This document shows, in pieces, positions 44,850 to 53,612 of a stretch of DNA of 64,000 nucleotides; the stretch's first letter is position 1, and every line of letters starts with the position of its first letter. The notes under the pieces were generated by a model, which did not search any database, was not told where the DNA came from, and was given only the letters and a program-made list of their open reading frames with translations. The position numbers were made by a program, and so were the translations under genes. This stretch comes from Caballeronia sp. dw_19 (GTDB taxonomy: Bacteria > Pseudomonadota > Gammaproteobacteria > Burkholderiales > Burkholderiaceae). The DNA lies in assembly GCF_018449515.1 (NCBI RefSeq), contig NZ_JAAVUQ010000024.1:1-64000 (forward strand), read 5' to 3'.

Positions 44850-45149
44850 TTACCCCTGTAATAGCAATACCGTCCAGCCCGTGCCGTCCGGTTGCAGTTC
44901 AAGCACGCGGTAACGATCGTCGCCAACTTCAACGACGCTGCCGGCGCGAATTTCGAGAGCGACGACGGCGGCATCGAGCACACTTACTTGCGGATGGTCG
45001 AGCTGCGTTCGCTGCGTCCCGAGATCCGGACCCAGCCATGGAGCGGCGAACATACCGGGCACTGACCGACCGTCGACCTTGATGTCGTCGTCGGCCAGGT
45101 CCCTGACCACTGCAGCATCGAGATCCACGATCAAGTCGCGGAACGCCAT
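44850..45149 (-). CDS. Head-tail joining protein (lambda FII-like)
   Basis: 99 aa. AVSVLDAAVVALEIRAGSVVEVGDDRYRVLELQ-type beta core (VVEVGDDRYRVLELQPDG) and position directly after the capsid gene fit the lambda FII/ATP-binding sugar-transporter-like joining family. One base before the capsid stop region ends. Confidence 0.8.
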   Translation of the reverse strand: MAFRDLIVDLDAAVVRDLADDDIKVDGRSVPGMFAAPWLGPDLGTQRTQLDHPQVSVLDAAVVALEIRAGSVVEVGDDRYRVLELQPDGTGWTVLLLQG

Positions 45150-45150
45150 C

Positions 45151-46146
45151 TCACGCCGTCAGCTTGATGACGGCCTTGGGACGCGTGCAGAGGTGGATTG
45201 GATTGGACTGCGCCTCAATATCGACGCCCTTATCGAAATCCATCAATTGCTGCTTGGCGTAATACGGCAAGCCGGTCGTATTGACCGCTTCCAGATAGTC
45301 GGCGGGAGCAAAGCGCGAGATGAACAACTCGGGCACCCCTTCCGGCACCGCATACGCTTCGTTGTCGGCGATGTAGCCAACTCCCGAGACTCGCCCGCGA
45401 TACCGTTCGAAGGTGCAACCGCCGAAATCGAACGCATCGCGCGCATCGCCGCGCAATTGCGCCGCCAACGTGGAATTGAGGTAAGTCTCTTTCACCGTTT
45501 TCAGAACGATGAGCAGATTCCAAAAATTTCGGCCGCAGAGCACGCGCACACCCGTGAACGCAATGTTTCCGAGCGCGTCCTCGATCGCATCCAGGACCGC
45601 AGCGCATTTGACACGAATCTCGGTGTTTGCGACGTCGAGCTCGAAATCGATGACGGTCTGTTCGATGTCGAAGACGCGGAGCAAGTCGGCGATTACCGAC
45701 TTGCCATCCGCGTCCAGAATTTGCCCCTTGATGGCACCGATTCGATGAAATTCATGGGTCGCGTCGAGTTGGCGGCGCATTTTGGTCAGACGGCGATTGA
45801 CAACCGTTTGTATGGCTTCCAACTCCGTTTCTGAGCCGAACGCGCGAAGATTCTGAATCTCGTCGGCACCGATCGACGCGCGCTGCGGGAGATGCACCGT
45901 ATTGAATGGGATAAGGCTACGGCGATCACCGACCACAACCTTGCCCGATGTACCACGCACGCCTGCCGGCACGAGGGATAGCGAATCGCCTTCGCGTTCG
46001 ATCTGAACGGTCGTGGTCGTAATGCCCTGCTCTTCGAACAGGCCAAGTGCCGCCAGTCGGCCCGGCACGAATAGCGCTTCATTGATAGCTGCACTGAGGG
46101 ACGACAGCGAAAACGCGTCGTCGTTAAAGAGGGCGATATCCGCCAT
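45151..46146 (-). CDS. Major capsid protein (lambda gpE-like)
   Basis: 331 aa with AGGAG before the ATG. MADIALFNDDAFSLSSLSAA, LGLFEEQGITTTTVQIEREG, and YPGFGG-type region replaced by AFDFGGCTFERYRG, with IPDNEAYAVPEG-like IADNEAYAVPEGVPELF, identify the lambda E capsid family (HK97 fold). It follows the decoration protein as in lambda. Confidence 0.95.
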   Translation of the reverse strand: MADIALFNDDAFSLSSLSAAINEALFVPGRLAALGLFEEQGITTTTVQIEREGDSLSLVPAGVRGTSGKVVVGDRRSLIPFNTVHLPQRASIGADEIQNLRAFGSETELEAIQTVVNRRLTKMRRQLDATHEFHRIGAIKGQILDADGKSVIADLLRVFDIEQTVIDFELDVANTEIRVKCAAVLDAIEDALGNIAFTGVRVLCGRNFWNLLIVLKTVKETYLNSTLAAQLRGDARDAFDFGGCTFERYRGRVSGVGYIADNEAYAVPEGVPELFISRFAPADYLEAVNTTGLPYYAKQQLMDFDKGVDIEAQSNPIHLCTRPKAVIKLTA

Positions 46147-46230
46147 AAAAACTCTCCTGAGAATGTGACACGGAATGTGGTACTAGCTCGCCAGACGGCG
46201 AGCAGCGTTGAACTATGTGTGGGAGCAGGG

Positions 46231-46581
46231 TTACTGGCGGACGATGACGAACTTGGATGCAAGATCGGTACGGGCGTCCGTATCGAGGCCAGTGATCAGC
46301 GCTTCCGCTACCTCGGCAAGCCGAACGATCGCGACACCTTGGCGGTCATCGGTCGACGCTGGCAACGCGGCATAGAGCACTGCGCTTGCGATCTGAGCGC
46401 CGGTGTCCGCAGCGTTGTCGTACGGTACGTATTTGCCGGTGGCATTCAACGCACCAAGAAGCTGACCGGCGGACAACGCATCGCCAGACGTGACAACAAT
46501 CTTTTCGCGTGAGATTCGACCTTCGCCTTCAGACAGGAGAAACTCGCCGGTCAGCGCGCCTTGCGTTTTGATAGTGGACAT
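46231..46581 (-). CDS. Head decoration protein (lambda gpD-like)
   Basis: 116 aa, close to lambda gpD (110 aa). The TQGALTGEFLLSEGEGRISR start, VVTSGDALSAGQLLGAL and GVAIVRLAEVAEALI are typical. It trims the capsid threefold sites and stabilises packaged DNA. Confidence 0.93.
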   Translation of the reverse strand: MSTIKTQGALTGEFLLSEGEGRISREKIVVTSGDALSAGQLLGALNATGKYVPYDNAADTGAQIASAVLYAALPASTDDRQGVAIVRLAEVAEALITGLDTDARTDLASKFVIVRQ

Positions 46582-46638
46582 ACGGGTGTTCCTCTAAGGG
46601 TTGAGCAAACTAGGGGACTAGCGAACTTGTGGCTCGGC

Positions 46639-46651
46639 CAAAGTTACTTTC
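46639..46651. repeat. Dispersed palindrome copy, CAAAGTTACTTTC (1 mismatch)
   Basis: 12 of 13 positions match CAAAGTNACTTTG. It covers the stop codon of the ClpP-type protease gene. Confidence 0.65.
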
Positions 46652-47741
46652 CGCCGCCCTTTCGAGCGGCGTAGATTGAAGTGGCCTTCGGACCCTCAGC
46701 GCGCACGTTGGCTGCATGCGGGGCTGGTTGCTGCCGGCTGTTGACGGGTTGCTGCGAAGCGGTCACAGTTTCGAACAAACGGGCACGGACCTGATCGACC
46801 GTAAGCCCATCTCGAACAAACCCCTCGGCACGCTCGGGCAAATGCGCGGCAACACACACGCCTGCGATATCCCTCGCGCTCTGGATCGCAGCGTCCACCG
46901 TCGCACGATCCCGCAGACCGGACGCGGTCACGATGCTTTCCGCCAAACTCGAAAGATTTGCATCACGGCACGCGTTGAACACCAGCGTCGCCAGCTCTCC
47001 CGCGCTGTTCTGAGGAGCCGGTGGCACCGCGACGGGCGGCGGATCATTTGATGGCAGTGGATCGATCGGAAGCGTCGGATCATTGGTTGGCGGCGAATCA
47101 TCCGACGCAGCGACCAACGCCTTGACGGGCTCGGGCGGGTTCTTGAAACGGGCAAGCAACTCGATCGCTTTCGTCGACGCCGCGAGCTTTACCGGGTTTT
47201 CGATTACGTCACAGAAACCGAGCGCCTGCGCTTCGAGCGCTGTGAGCCACGTCTCGGTGTCCATCATTGCGGTAATGTCTTCGTCACTCTGTCCGCTCTT
47301 GCGACGGTATGCGGCGAGGATGCCGTCGCGGGCCTTGTCCATCATGTCCGCCGTGGACCGAAGATCAGCTGCCGAGCCAAGCGCGATCGTCCACGGGTTG
47401 TGAATCATGAGCATGGCGTTCTCAGGCATCACCACCTGGTCGCCGGCCATCACCACCAGTCCGGCCGCCGATGCGGCGACACCGTCCACTCGCGCGGTCA
47501 CCTTACCGGCATAGCGCCGCAGCGCGTTGTAGATGGCGAACGCATCGAACACATCACCGCCCGGCGAATTCACCGCGACGATCACCTCCGCAGCGTTCGC
47601 GGCAGCTTCGTCGAGCTGCGCGATGAATGTCTTGGCGTCGGTGCCCCAAAATCCGATCTCGTCATAGATCCGGATCTCGGCAACCGTCGCGCCCTGTGCG
47701 TTAGTCAACGCCTTGATGTCCCACCATTTGCGATTTTTCAT
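46644..47741 (-). CDS. ClpP-type prohead protease (with scaffold tail)
   Basis: 365 aa. The ClpP/crotonase-fold protease has Ser91 in DGVAASAAGLVVMAG, His114 in MLMIHNPW and Asp161 as the likely triad; VNSPGGDVFDAFAIYNAL is the substrate loop. The C-terminal part (about 205-365) is Pro-rich then helical (GELATLVFNACRDANLSSLA), consistent with a fused scaffold region as in lambda gpC/Nu3. It matures the procapsid. Confidence 0.93.
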   Translation of the reverse strand: MKNRKWWDIKALTNAQGATVAEIRIYDEIGFWGTDAKTFIAQLDEAAANAAEVIVAVNSPGGDVFDAFAIYNALRRYAGKVTARVDGVAASAAGLVVMAGDQVVMPENAMLMIHNPWTIALGSAADLRSTADMMDKARDGILAAYRRKSGQSDEDITAMMDTETWLTALEAQALGFCDVIENPVKLAASTKAIELLARFKNPPEPVKALVAASDDSPPTNDPTLPIDPLPSNDPPPVAVPPAPQNSAGELATLVFNACRDANLSSLAESIVTASGLRDRATVDAAIQSARDIAGVCVAAHLPERAEGFVRDGLTVDQVRARLFETVTASQQPVNSRQQPAPHAANVRAEGPKATSIYAARKGGGK

Positions 47742-47756
47742 CGAGGTTTCCTGCCC

Positions 47757-49253
47757 TTATGTTGGTATGTCGCCCACTACATCGCGTGCGCGCGGGTCCG
47801 AGTCGTATTGCAGACCAAGCGCATCGGCACGAACGTTGTCAGCGGCGTTCTCCTGATCGACCTGCTCCGGATCCTCGCCCTGCTTGAGAACCGATGCAGA
47901 GCGACTGGTGAGGCCCGCACGAATCGCGAGCTTCTGCGCGTTCACGTCCTGCACCGGATTGATATACGGCCAACCCTGCGGCACCCAGCGAACACGTAGA
48001 TACTCACGACGCGTACGGTGAAAGTCAGGCATCGGGATAGCGCCAGACAACGCACACGCATCAATCCACCACGCCCAGATACGGTTGCAGTACTGGTGAA
48101 TAAAGATGTTCCACTGCAACTGCTCGATCGCCCGCCGGAATTCGTTGAGCAGCACCCGCAGCACACGGTCACCGACCTCACGCAGATCACCCGTCAACAC
48201 CTCGTATGGCATCCCGACCGAGGCGGCGGCCGCCATCAACTGCTGACGCATGAATGGCGCATAGTCATTACCGGCACCCGGTGGCGTTGCGAATTCGACC
48301 TCCTCGCCGGGCGCAAGCTCTTGCATGGATCCCGGCTCCAGAGAAACGATTGGCGAGAAGCCGTCGGCATCAAAAACCACCGGTTGCCCGGTCATTGGAT
48401 CTATGTCAGCGCCAGGACCACTTGGCACTGTCGAGGGCTTCGTAACAAAGCCTGCAAACAGGTTGCTGACCTCCTGACGGAACAGCACTGCGTCGTCGAA
48501 GTTATCGAGCGAGTGAAGCCGGAGCAACACGGTCGCCAGCTCGGGCACGCCCCGGATCTGCCCCGGCCTCAATGGTTGAAAGACGTGCGCAACGTCTTCC
48601 GCCGGCACGGGCACCGTCGACATGCCGCCCACCATGTTCGAGCGTGTGTATTCGCCGGGGTGACGTCGGTACAGGTGGTATGCCACCCGCTTGCCGTTCG
48701 CATCGAACTCGACGCCGTGCAGAATTTCACCCCCGCCCGGTCGCAACTCATTCTTTTCAACAGGCAACAGATCGGCTTCGAGCACTTGCACCTGCATGGG
48801 CACTGATAAGCCCTCCGCCGGACTCACATAGCGGCGACGCAGGATCGTTTCGCCGTCACTGAAAAACGCGCGCGCGGCCAATGTCTGCTGCCCGTATACG
48901 TCTAGCAGGCCATCGTGGTCGGCCTCCTTCACCCAATCGTCCCAAAGTTGCTTTAAAAGCCTTTGAGTGCCCTTGTCAGGGTGTTGCGGATGCGGCTGGA
49001 TGCCCGTGCCGATGGTGTTGGACACGAGCCGTGCGATCGCCGTCTTCGCCCACGGATCGTTGCGAATGGCGTCGCGTGCGCGGCTTCGCATGAGCGGCAG
49101 GTTTTCCACCGCCGCCGCACTTGGCCCCGCGCCAGAGGTCCGCCACGTGCGCCCTCGCGCTCCAGCTGAGCTCGCGGACTCGTATGCGGCGGCTTTGATT
49201 CGACCCGGCACGACAAAGCCGCGCTGCGCGAGTGCCGGGAAAGAGCCCTTCAT
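47757..49253 (-). CDS. Portal protein (lambda gpB family)
   Basis: 498 aa. LPLMRSRARDAIRNDPWAKT, LVSNTIGTGIQPHPQ, HVFQPLRPGQIRGVPELATV and PEQVDQENAADN-type C-terminus are diagnostic of lambda-family portals. It forms the dodecameric DNA channel at the head vertex. Start overlaps the gpW stop (ATGA). Confidence 0.96.
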   Translation of the reverse strand: MKGSFPALAQRGFVVPGRIKAAAYESASSAGARGRTWRTSGAGPSAAAVENLPLMRSRARDAIRNDPWAKTAIARLVSNTIGTGIQPHPQHPDKGTQRLLKQLWDDWVKEADHDGLLDVYGQQTLAARAFFSDGETILRRRYVSPAEGLSVPMQVQVLEADLLPVEKNELRPGGGEILHGVEFDANGKRVAYHLYRRHPGEYTRSNMVGGMSTVPVPAEDVAHVFQPLRPGQIRGVPELATVLLRLHSLDNFDDAVLFRQEVSNLFAGFVTKPSTVPSGPGADIDPMTGQPVVFDADGFSPIVSLEPGSMQELAPGEEVEFATPPGAGNDYAPFMRQQLMAAAASVGMPYEVLTGDLREVGDRVLRVLLNEFRRAIEQLQWNIFIHQYCNRIWAWWIDACALSGAIPMPDFHRTRREYLRVRWVPQGWPYINPVQDVNAQKLAIRAGLTSRSASVLKQGEDPEQVDQENAADNVRADALGLQYDSDPRARDVVGDIPT

Positions 49254-49456
49254 CGAACCCCCTTGCCGACATTGCGCATGCGATAGATCCGCGAGCGCGG
49301 GCGCTGCTGATCCAACGACCGCACAATCTCCGTCTGCGCCTCGCGCAACTCGGAGATTGACCGATACTTGACCTTGCGATCGTGGTATTGAACTTCGAGC
49401 TCGCCCTTGGCAATCGCTTTTTGAATGCCATCGAGGTCCGCTTGTGTATAGGCCAT
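49250..49456 (-). CDS. Head-tail connector gpW
   Basis: 68 aa, identical in length to lambda gpW. MAYTQADLDGIQKAIAKGEL and KYRSISELREAQTEIVRSL are clear family blocks. AGGAG before the start. It completes the head so that tails can bind. Confidence 0.95.
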   Translation of the reverse strand: MAYTQADLDGIQKAIAKGELEVQYHDRKVKYRSISELREAQTEIVRSLDQQRPRSRIYRMRNVGKGVR

Positions 49457-49466
49457 AAGGTCACTC

Positions 49467-51551
49467 CTACCGCCGGCGTTTCAGATAAGACGAACTTCCC
49501 ATTCGCCGCGCTGGTGGGCGAGCGACGGGGTGCTGCGTCGGTGTGGTCACATGTGCGACAGGCTGCGGCGCTGGTGTTGAGACCGCCTCTACGGCTGCCT
49601 GCGAGACCGGGCTGGTGGCCGCTACCGGTACCTCGATCTGCTCGACTGGCGGCGTCTCGCGCCCCTCAACAGCTGCCGGAACAACGACCTCGACTGGCCG
49701 GAACAGATCGTCTCGCTCCAGGTTCTTTTGCAGGGTCTCCCACTGGAACGACCGATACCTCGGCAAGCCGATGAACCACGCGGCGGCCATGTTGTAGACC
49801 ATGATGTCGAGCACCTCATTGCGCGCGGCCTTCGGTTTCCACCACTCCCGCTTGGCCTTGCCGCCGATCCACTTCGTCACCAACCGCTCGACGGTGAGCT
49901 GCCCGAAAAAATCGGCAGTCAGATCAGGTGAAAAGTGCACACGGTGCGAGCCCTTCCCTTCCAGCTTGAGCCAACCCGTGAGTTGCTCCTTCGCAGCGAA
50001 GGTGCCGAACGGATAGATGTGCGCACCGTTGTCGACCTTGACGCCCATCCAGTTGAAGTCTTGCGCGCTGCGCTTGCCGAGCACCGGCCGCTTCTCCTCG
50101 CCAAAGCCCTTCACGCCGAAGAATCCCTCGTGCTCGTGATTGCGCAGCCACGCATAGCAGCGCTGCGCGTTGTAGCCGGTATCGATCGCACAGGCCCGCA
50201 CGTATAGATCACGGCCCCAAGCGTTCCGTATTGGCATGCGCATGATGTCGCGCATCTCGTTCCACGGCTCCTCCTCGTTCGTGTCGCCGTACACGACCCG
50301 GTAGTCCACGATCCAAGCCTCCTCGCCCACGCCCCACGCGACGATCAGCCCTTCGAGACGATCCGGCTGCACATCGACCGCACCCGTGAGAACGAGGCCG
50401 CCGGGGGGCACCGTGCCAAGACGGTAGGTCTCGGCCTTCGCCCGCTCCAGCAATGCATGCGACTTCACGCGGTCCCCAGGTTGCTCCCACGTCAGGGCAA
50501 GCCGCGTGTTCCAGAATTTTTTCAGCTTGGCAAAGTCCCCGGCGTCCGCGGCCTTCTGCGCCTCGATGAATTCCCGCACAAGCGCCGGCCAGCGCACCCA
50601 AGGCGAATAGAGCGAGTTGATCCAGAAGCCAGCTGCCTTATTCGGTCCCGGTGCCTCCGCAACCCACCGACCGTCAGCCAACAGATCAGGCTTGTGGCGT
50701 TCCTCGATCAAGCCCGAACACTCCGCATCCGCGCAGATGTACATGGCCGTATCTGGATCGTCATCGGTCCAGCGCAGCCGGCGACGACCATCGGCATCCG
50801 CCCATACAAGCGGTTGCTCAGTGCCGCAGTGTGGGCACTTGACGTAGTAGCGTCGGCGGTCGCTATTGAGATAGCGAAACTCAATCTCCGAGGCTTCTTT
50901 CTCGGTCGGCGTCGACGTGTAAAGTCGCTTTGCTCGCGCACCAAACGTGTCCTGGCGGTTCGAAGCCAGCCCGATCGGATCGCCTTCACCATCGACGTCA
51001 TTGGGATAGCCGTCCACTTCGTCGAAGTGGATATTGCGCGCCGGCATCGAGCGCAGCCCGACCGCGCTATTCGCACCGGTCACGACCACCATCGAGCCGC
51101 CCTCGAATTCCTTTTCGAGGATCGTGTTCGCACTGTCGCGCGAGCGCTTGTCCGATGACTTCGCCTTGATGGCTGGCGTGTTTTCAACCATCTCCGACAG
51201 ACGCTGACGGCTCCAGCGCTTGGCGAGATTGAGCGTCGGCAACACGACGAGAAACGGACTCGGCACGCGGTCGATCGAGTACCCGAGCCAGTTCATCCCG
51301 GTCTCGCTCTTACCGACCTGCGTGCCCGCCACGAACACAACGTCCTGAACGGGGCTGGTCACCGACAAGCAGTCCATCACCTCGCGCAGATAAGGCGTGC
51401 GCGCGGTGCGCCACTCCCCGGCCTCAGCGGCCACCTTGCGGGACAGTTGCCGATTGTCGTCCGCCCACTCCGACACCTGTACGATCGGGTCAAGCGCAAG
51501 CCCCGCTCGCCACGCGTCTGCAGCGAGCGTCCAAGCGTCTACGGCACCCAT
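49467..51551 (-). CDS. Terminase large subunit (lambda gpA family)
   Basis: 694 aa from the ATG at 51551, which overlaps the stop of the small subunit (TAATG). The frame is open to 51605 but that start is less likely. ATPase: AGTQVGKSE Walker A-like, IHFDEVDGYP Walker B. A CPHCGTEQ...CADAEC zinc site (CxxC x n CxxxxC) and a C-terminal nuclease with VDVQPDRLEG and ACAIDTGYNAQRCYAWL follow. It cuts concatemers and pumps DNA into the procapsid, implying cos-type packaging. A Pro/Thr-rich 60-residue tail ends the protein. Confidence 0.96.
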   Translation of the reverse strand: MGAVDAWTLAADAWRAGLALDPIVQVSEWADDNRQLSRKVAAEAGEWRTARTPYLREVMDCLSVTSPVQDVVFVAGTQVGKSETGMNWLGYSIDRVPSPFLVVLPTLNLAKRWSRQRLSEMVENTPAIKAKSSDKRSRDSANTILEKEFEGGSMVVVTGANSAVGLRSMPARNIHFDEVDGYPNDVDGEGDPIGLASNRQDTFGARAKRLYTSTPTEKEASEIEFRYLNSDRRRYYVKCPHCGTEQPLVWADADGRRRLRWTDDDPDTAMYICADAECSGLIEERHKPDLLADGRWVAEAPGPNKAAGFWINSLYSPWVRWPALVREFIEAQKAADAGDFAKLKKFWNTRLALTWEQPGDRVKSHALLERAKAETYRLGTVPPGGLVLTGAVDVQPDRLEGLIVAWGVGEEAWIVDYRVVYGDTNEEEPWNEMRDIMRMPIRNAWGRDLYVRACAIDTGYNAQRCYAWLRNHEHEGFFGVKGFGEEKRPVLGKRSAQDFNWMGVKVDNGAHIYPFGTFAAKEQLTGWLKLEGKGSHRVHFSPDLTADFFGQLTVERLVTKWIGGKAKREWWKPKAARNEVLDIMVYNMAAAWFIGLPRYRSFQWETLQKNLERDDLFRPVEVVVPAAVEGRETPPVEQIEVPVAATSPVSQAAVEAVSTPAPQPVAHVTTPTQHPVARPPARRMGSSSYLKRRR
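50920..50932. repeat. Weak copy of the dispersed palindrome, TAAAGTCGCTTTG (2 mismatches)
   Basis: 11 of 13 positions match; inside the terminase gene, so it may be chance. Confidence 0.3.
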
Positions 51552-52153
51552 TAGTGGATTGACCGTGCCGGCACGATGACCGTGGTCGAGATCTGTTTCA
51601 GGCAATCACGCATTTCGTTCTCCAGCATCTGCAGCACCTTCAACGGATCGGACTCGAAAGCGACCTGCAGATGAACCCGTTCGGGCAGCGCCAGCAGTCG
51701 ATCGCGCACCTGCCGTGCCAGTTGCTCAGTCGCAAGACGCATGTCGTTAGCGTCGACCAGTTCGTTATCGAGTTTCCTGCGTTCACGCTCCGCCACGAGC
51801 GCCAGCTCCATCTCACGTTTTTCACGCCAGTAGTGATAGCGACCTCCCGATATGCCGGGAGACGAGTCAGCAAGCTCGTCGCGGGGCTCATTGGCCCTCG
51901 CTTTGGCGGGATCCAGTTCGACGCCGACATCGCGGTCGCGGCGGTGGTCCGCCCACCGATCCTGCACGCCCTTTTTGCTCGGGTCGGACGTGACGCCAAG
52001 CAACGCGTCGGTCGCAGCCCAATCCACAAGGGTGCCGTCCGGTGAGAGCACGAGACGCTCCTCTTTCAACAACTTCGCGACATACGATCGGTTCCACCCC
52101 CGCATGCGGGCGTACTCAGCCTTTCGCACAAATTGATCGGGGGCTTTGTCCAT
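51551..52153 (-). CDS. Terminase small subunit (Nu1-like)
   Basis: 200 aa. A winged-helix DNA-binding N-terminus (FVRKAEYARMRGWNRSYVAKLLKEERLV) is typical of phage Nu1-type small subunits. A helical C-terminal half (YHYWREKREMELALVAERER, ATEQLARQVRDRLLALPERV) follows. It recognises the packaging site and recruits the large subunit. The three CGGTAAAC repeats directly upstream are a plausible recognition array. Confidence 0.92.
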   Translation of the reverse strand: MDKAPDQFVRKAEYARMRGWNRSYVAKLLKEERLVLSPDGTLVDWAATDALLGVTSDPSKKGVQDRWADHRRDRDVGVELDPAKARANEPRDELADSSPGISGGRYHYWREKREMELALVAERERRKLDNELVDANDMRLATEQLARQVRDRLLALPERVHLQVAFESDPLKVLQMLENEMRDCLKQISTTVIVPARSIH

Positions 52154-52163
52154 AAAGGGCAGT

Positions 52164-52190
52164 CGGTAAACGCGGTAAACAGCGGTAAAC
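52164..52190. repeat. Three direct repeats of CGGTAAAC beside the terminase gene
   Basis: CGGTAAAC occurs at 52164-52171, 52173-52180 and 52183-52190, spaced 9 and 10 bp, about one helical turn. It starts 11 bp before the terminase small-subunit gene. Such phased arrays at this location resemble terminase-binding (cosB/pac-like) or regulator sites. Confidence 0.6.
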
Positions 52191-52197
52191 GCAAAAA

Positions 52198-52218
52198 GGT
52201 GAACAAACTTCGTTCACC
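52198..52218. promoter_or_regulatory. Inverted repeat GGTGAAC-N7-GTTCACC
   Basis: A perfect 7-7-7 dyad upstream of the terminase genes, followed at once by a further TGTTCAC half-site. Could be an operator for the late promoter or part of the packaging site. Confidence 0.5.
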
Positions 52219-52231
52219 TGTTCACTAACTT

Positions 52232-52244
52232 CAAAGTACCTTGG
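52232..52244. repeat. Weak copy of the dispersed palindrome, CAAAGTACCTTGG (2 mismatches)
   Basis: 11 of 13 positions match; in the presumed late promoter/cos region. Confidence 0.4.
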
Positions 52245-52408
52245 CTAGCGCAAATGCGCGGGTCCCTAGCCCCGCTTGCCTAAAGGATGGGCAGGGGCCC
52301 CCGGACCTTTCTGACCGTGCATTTATTTCAAAATCGCTCGCGTCTCACGAAAACCGCGCACTTTCTACAAGGGGTGGCTGGGTTTCGTCTGTGTTCGGGC
52401 TCAGAATG

Positions 52409-52446
52409 CCGAAAGCCCCGAGGCTTGACGCACTCGGGGCTTTCGG
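52409..52446. terminator. Strong hairpin, candidate tR'-like terminator
   Basis: A perfect 14-bp stem (CCGAAAGCCCCGAG and its complement) with a 10-nt loop. The T run is contained in the stem edge (CTTTC). It lies between the Q-like gene and terminase, where a leader terminator would be overridden by an antiterminator. Confidence 0.65.
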
Positions 52447-52599
52447 GAAATTCAGGACGCACGACTCCAACGTGCTCAACAGGCTCCATTTATCTTTCTT
52501 CTGTCCCGTTGAGGTTGCACGACTAACGCGCGGTGCCAGCGAAGTGTTTGTTCACCAAACGCCGCCGAGTTTATTCGTGCGTTCACCGAAATGCAAGCG

Positions 52600-53337
52600 T
52601 CACCGTGCACGCAACCCTCGCTCGAACTCCTGCTCGGTCGCCGCATCGATCTGTAGGAGAACTGACGCGAGCCAATCGAACCGGTCAGCCCATCGCCGAT
52701 GGTACTGATCGAGCGGCACGCCAATCGCTAACGCACGCTTGGACGGACTGACCGGTTCTTTGCCAGATCCATTGCAATGCCCGCACAAGTGCGGCACCTC
52801 TGGAAACGGATGCTCCTCGTAAAACCCCTTGCCGTAACACACCGGGCATGGCGATCCATCGGCGATAGGCCAGCGGCTAAAGCGCAGTCGATCATTGATC
52901 GCGCCGCGAACAGGCAAACACGCCTTGCAATCAACGCGCTTTGTGATTCGCCCGCCACCGCCGAGCATTCCCCGCCCGCCGCACACCTGACACTGGTCGG
53001 CGATCCACTCAACGATCGCCCTTTCGGCAAAGCGCACAAGCAAAGACGCTCGGTCTGCGCCCGAATCGCCTTGCTTTTTTTCATCAGCAGCTTTTGCAAC
53101 GGCTGACTTACCGCGACGATAACGACCACCGAGTGTGATCCGAGACGCGAGCAACAACGATGCTCGATGCAACGCCCGCTGCTTCAGATCCTGCCCGTAC
53201 TTCATGTGCCACAGCATGTTACCCAATTCATCGACCAGCGCCAGTGCACCCAAAGTTACTTGGCGGTCCGGAGCAACATCCGCGAGCTGCACCCGCACGT
53301 TCATTGCAATTCCGGCCCTTTCCTTTAGGACGCTCAT
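52600..53337 (-). CDS. Zinc-finger protein, candidate Q-like late antiterminator
   Basis: 245 aa with GGAG 7 nt upstream. The C-terminal half has four Cys pairs: Cys116/119 (CQVCGGRG), 137/140 (CKAC), 164/167 (CPVCYGKG) and 185/188 (CGHCNGSG), a DnaJ-type double zinc site. The N-terminal half is helical. Antitermination proteins of the 82/21 Q type also carry such a zinc region. It is the last gene before the late control region, in the same direction as terminase, exactly the Q position. Function inferred from fold and place; a plain DNA- or RNA-binding protein is possible. Confidence 0.65.
   Translation of the reverse strand: MSVLKERAGIAMNVRVQLADVAPDRQVTLGALALVDELGNMLWHMKYGQDLKQRALHRASLLLASRITLGGRYRRGKSAVAKAADEKKQGDSGADRASLLVRFAERAIVEWIADQCQVCGGRGMLGGGGRITKRVDCKACLPVRGAINDRLRFSRWPIADGSPCPVCYGKGFYEEHPFPEVPHLCGHCNGSGKEPVSPSKRALAIGVPLDQYHRRWADRFDWLASVLLQIDAATEQEFERGLRAR
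53251..53263. repeat. Dispersed palindrome copy, CAAAGTTACTTGG (1 mismatch)
   Basis: 12 of 13 positions match CAAAGTNACTTTG; in the first codons of the Q-like gene, 75-87 bp after its start. Confidence 0.5.
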
Positions 53338-53612
53338 CGACTCACTCCTTTATGTCCCAATGTCTTAATGTCCCAAGGGATAAGGGTCGTAGGTGTGCGC
53401 ACACGCGCGCGACATGCGCCATCCGTGCACGTCGCGCACGTCGCAGGCACTCGCGCATCACGCGAGGCAACGCCTGGGACGTCGGGACACGGGACCACAT
53501 GCAGCGCGCCAAGGCTGGCGCTAAAGCGCGCCGAAACAGCAACGCTGGCGCGCTGTGACGGGGTATCGAGGTGTGCATCGGCGATCATGGGGCGATCAAA
53601 GTGGACTGTCAT
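53334..53612 (-). CDS. Small frame between helicase and Q-like genes, doubtful
   Basis: 92-aa frame (MTVHFDRPMIADAHLDTPSQ) that overlaps the helicase end by 17 bp and the Q-like start by 4 bp (ATGA). The junctions are like those of real phage genes. The sequence (VPATCATCTDGACRARVRTP) resembles no family and could be a chance frame. Confidence 0.35.
   Translation of the reverse strand: MTVHFDRPMIADAHLDTPSQRASVAVSARFSASLGALHVVPCPDVPGVASRDARVPATCATCTDGACRARVRTPTTLIPWDIKTLGHKGVSR

Larger units (their letters stand above)
52154..52599. other. Late control and packaging region (presumed late promoter and cos)
   Basis: A 446-bp gap between the Q-like gene and terminase, the only large non-coding gap in the phage's left-going operon. 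It holds the CGGTAAAC array, the GGTGAAC dyad, a 13-mer copy and a strong hairpin at 52409-52446. This layout mirrors the lambdoid pR'-tR' and cos positions. The promoter itself and cohesive ends cannot be located by eye. Confidence 0.55.

Noticed and set aside
52164..52190. CGGTAAAC triplet as a CRISPR array
   Set aside because: Repeats are only 8 bp with 1-2 bp spacers; no CRISPR array is seen anywhere in the window.
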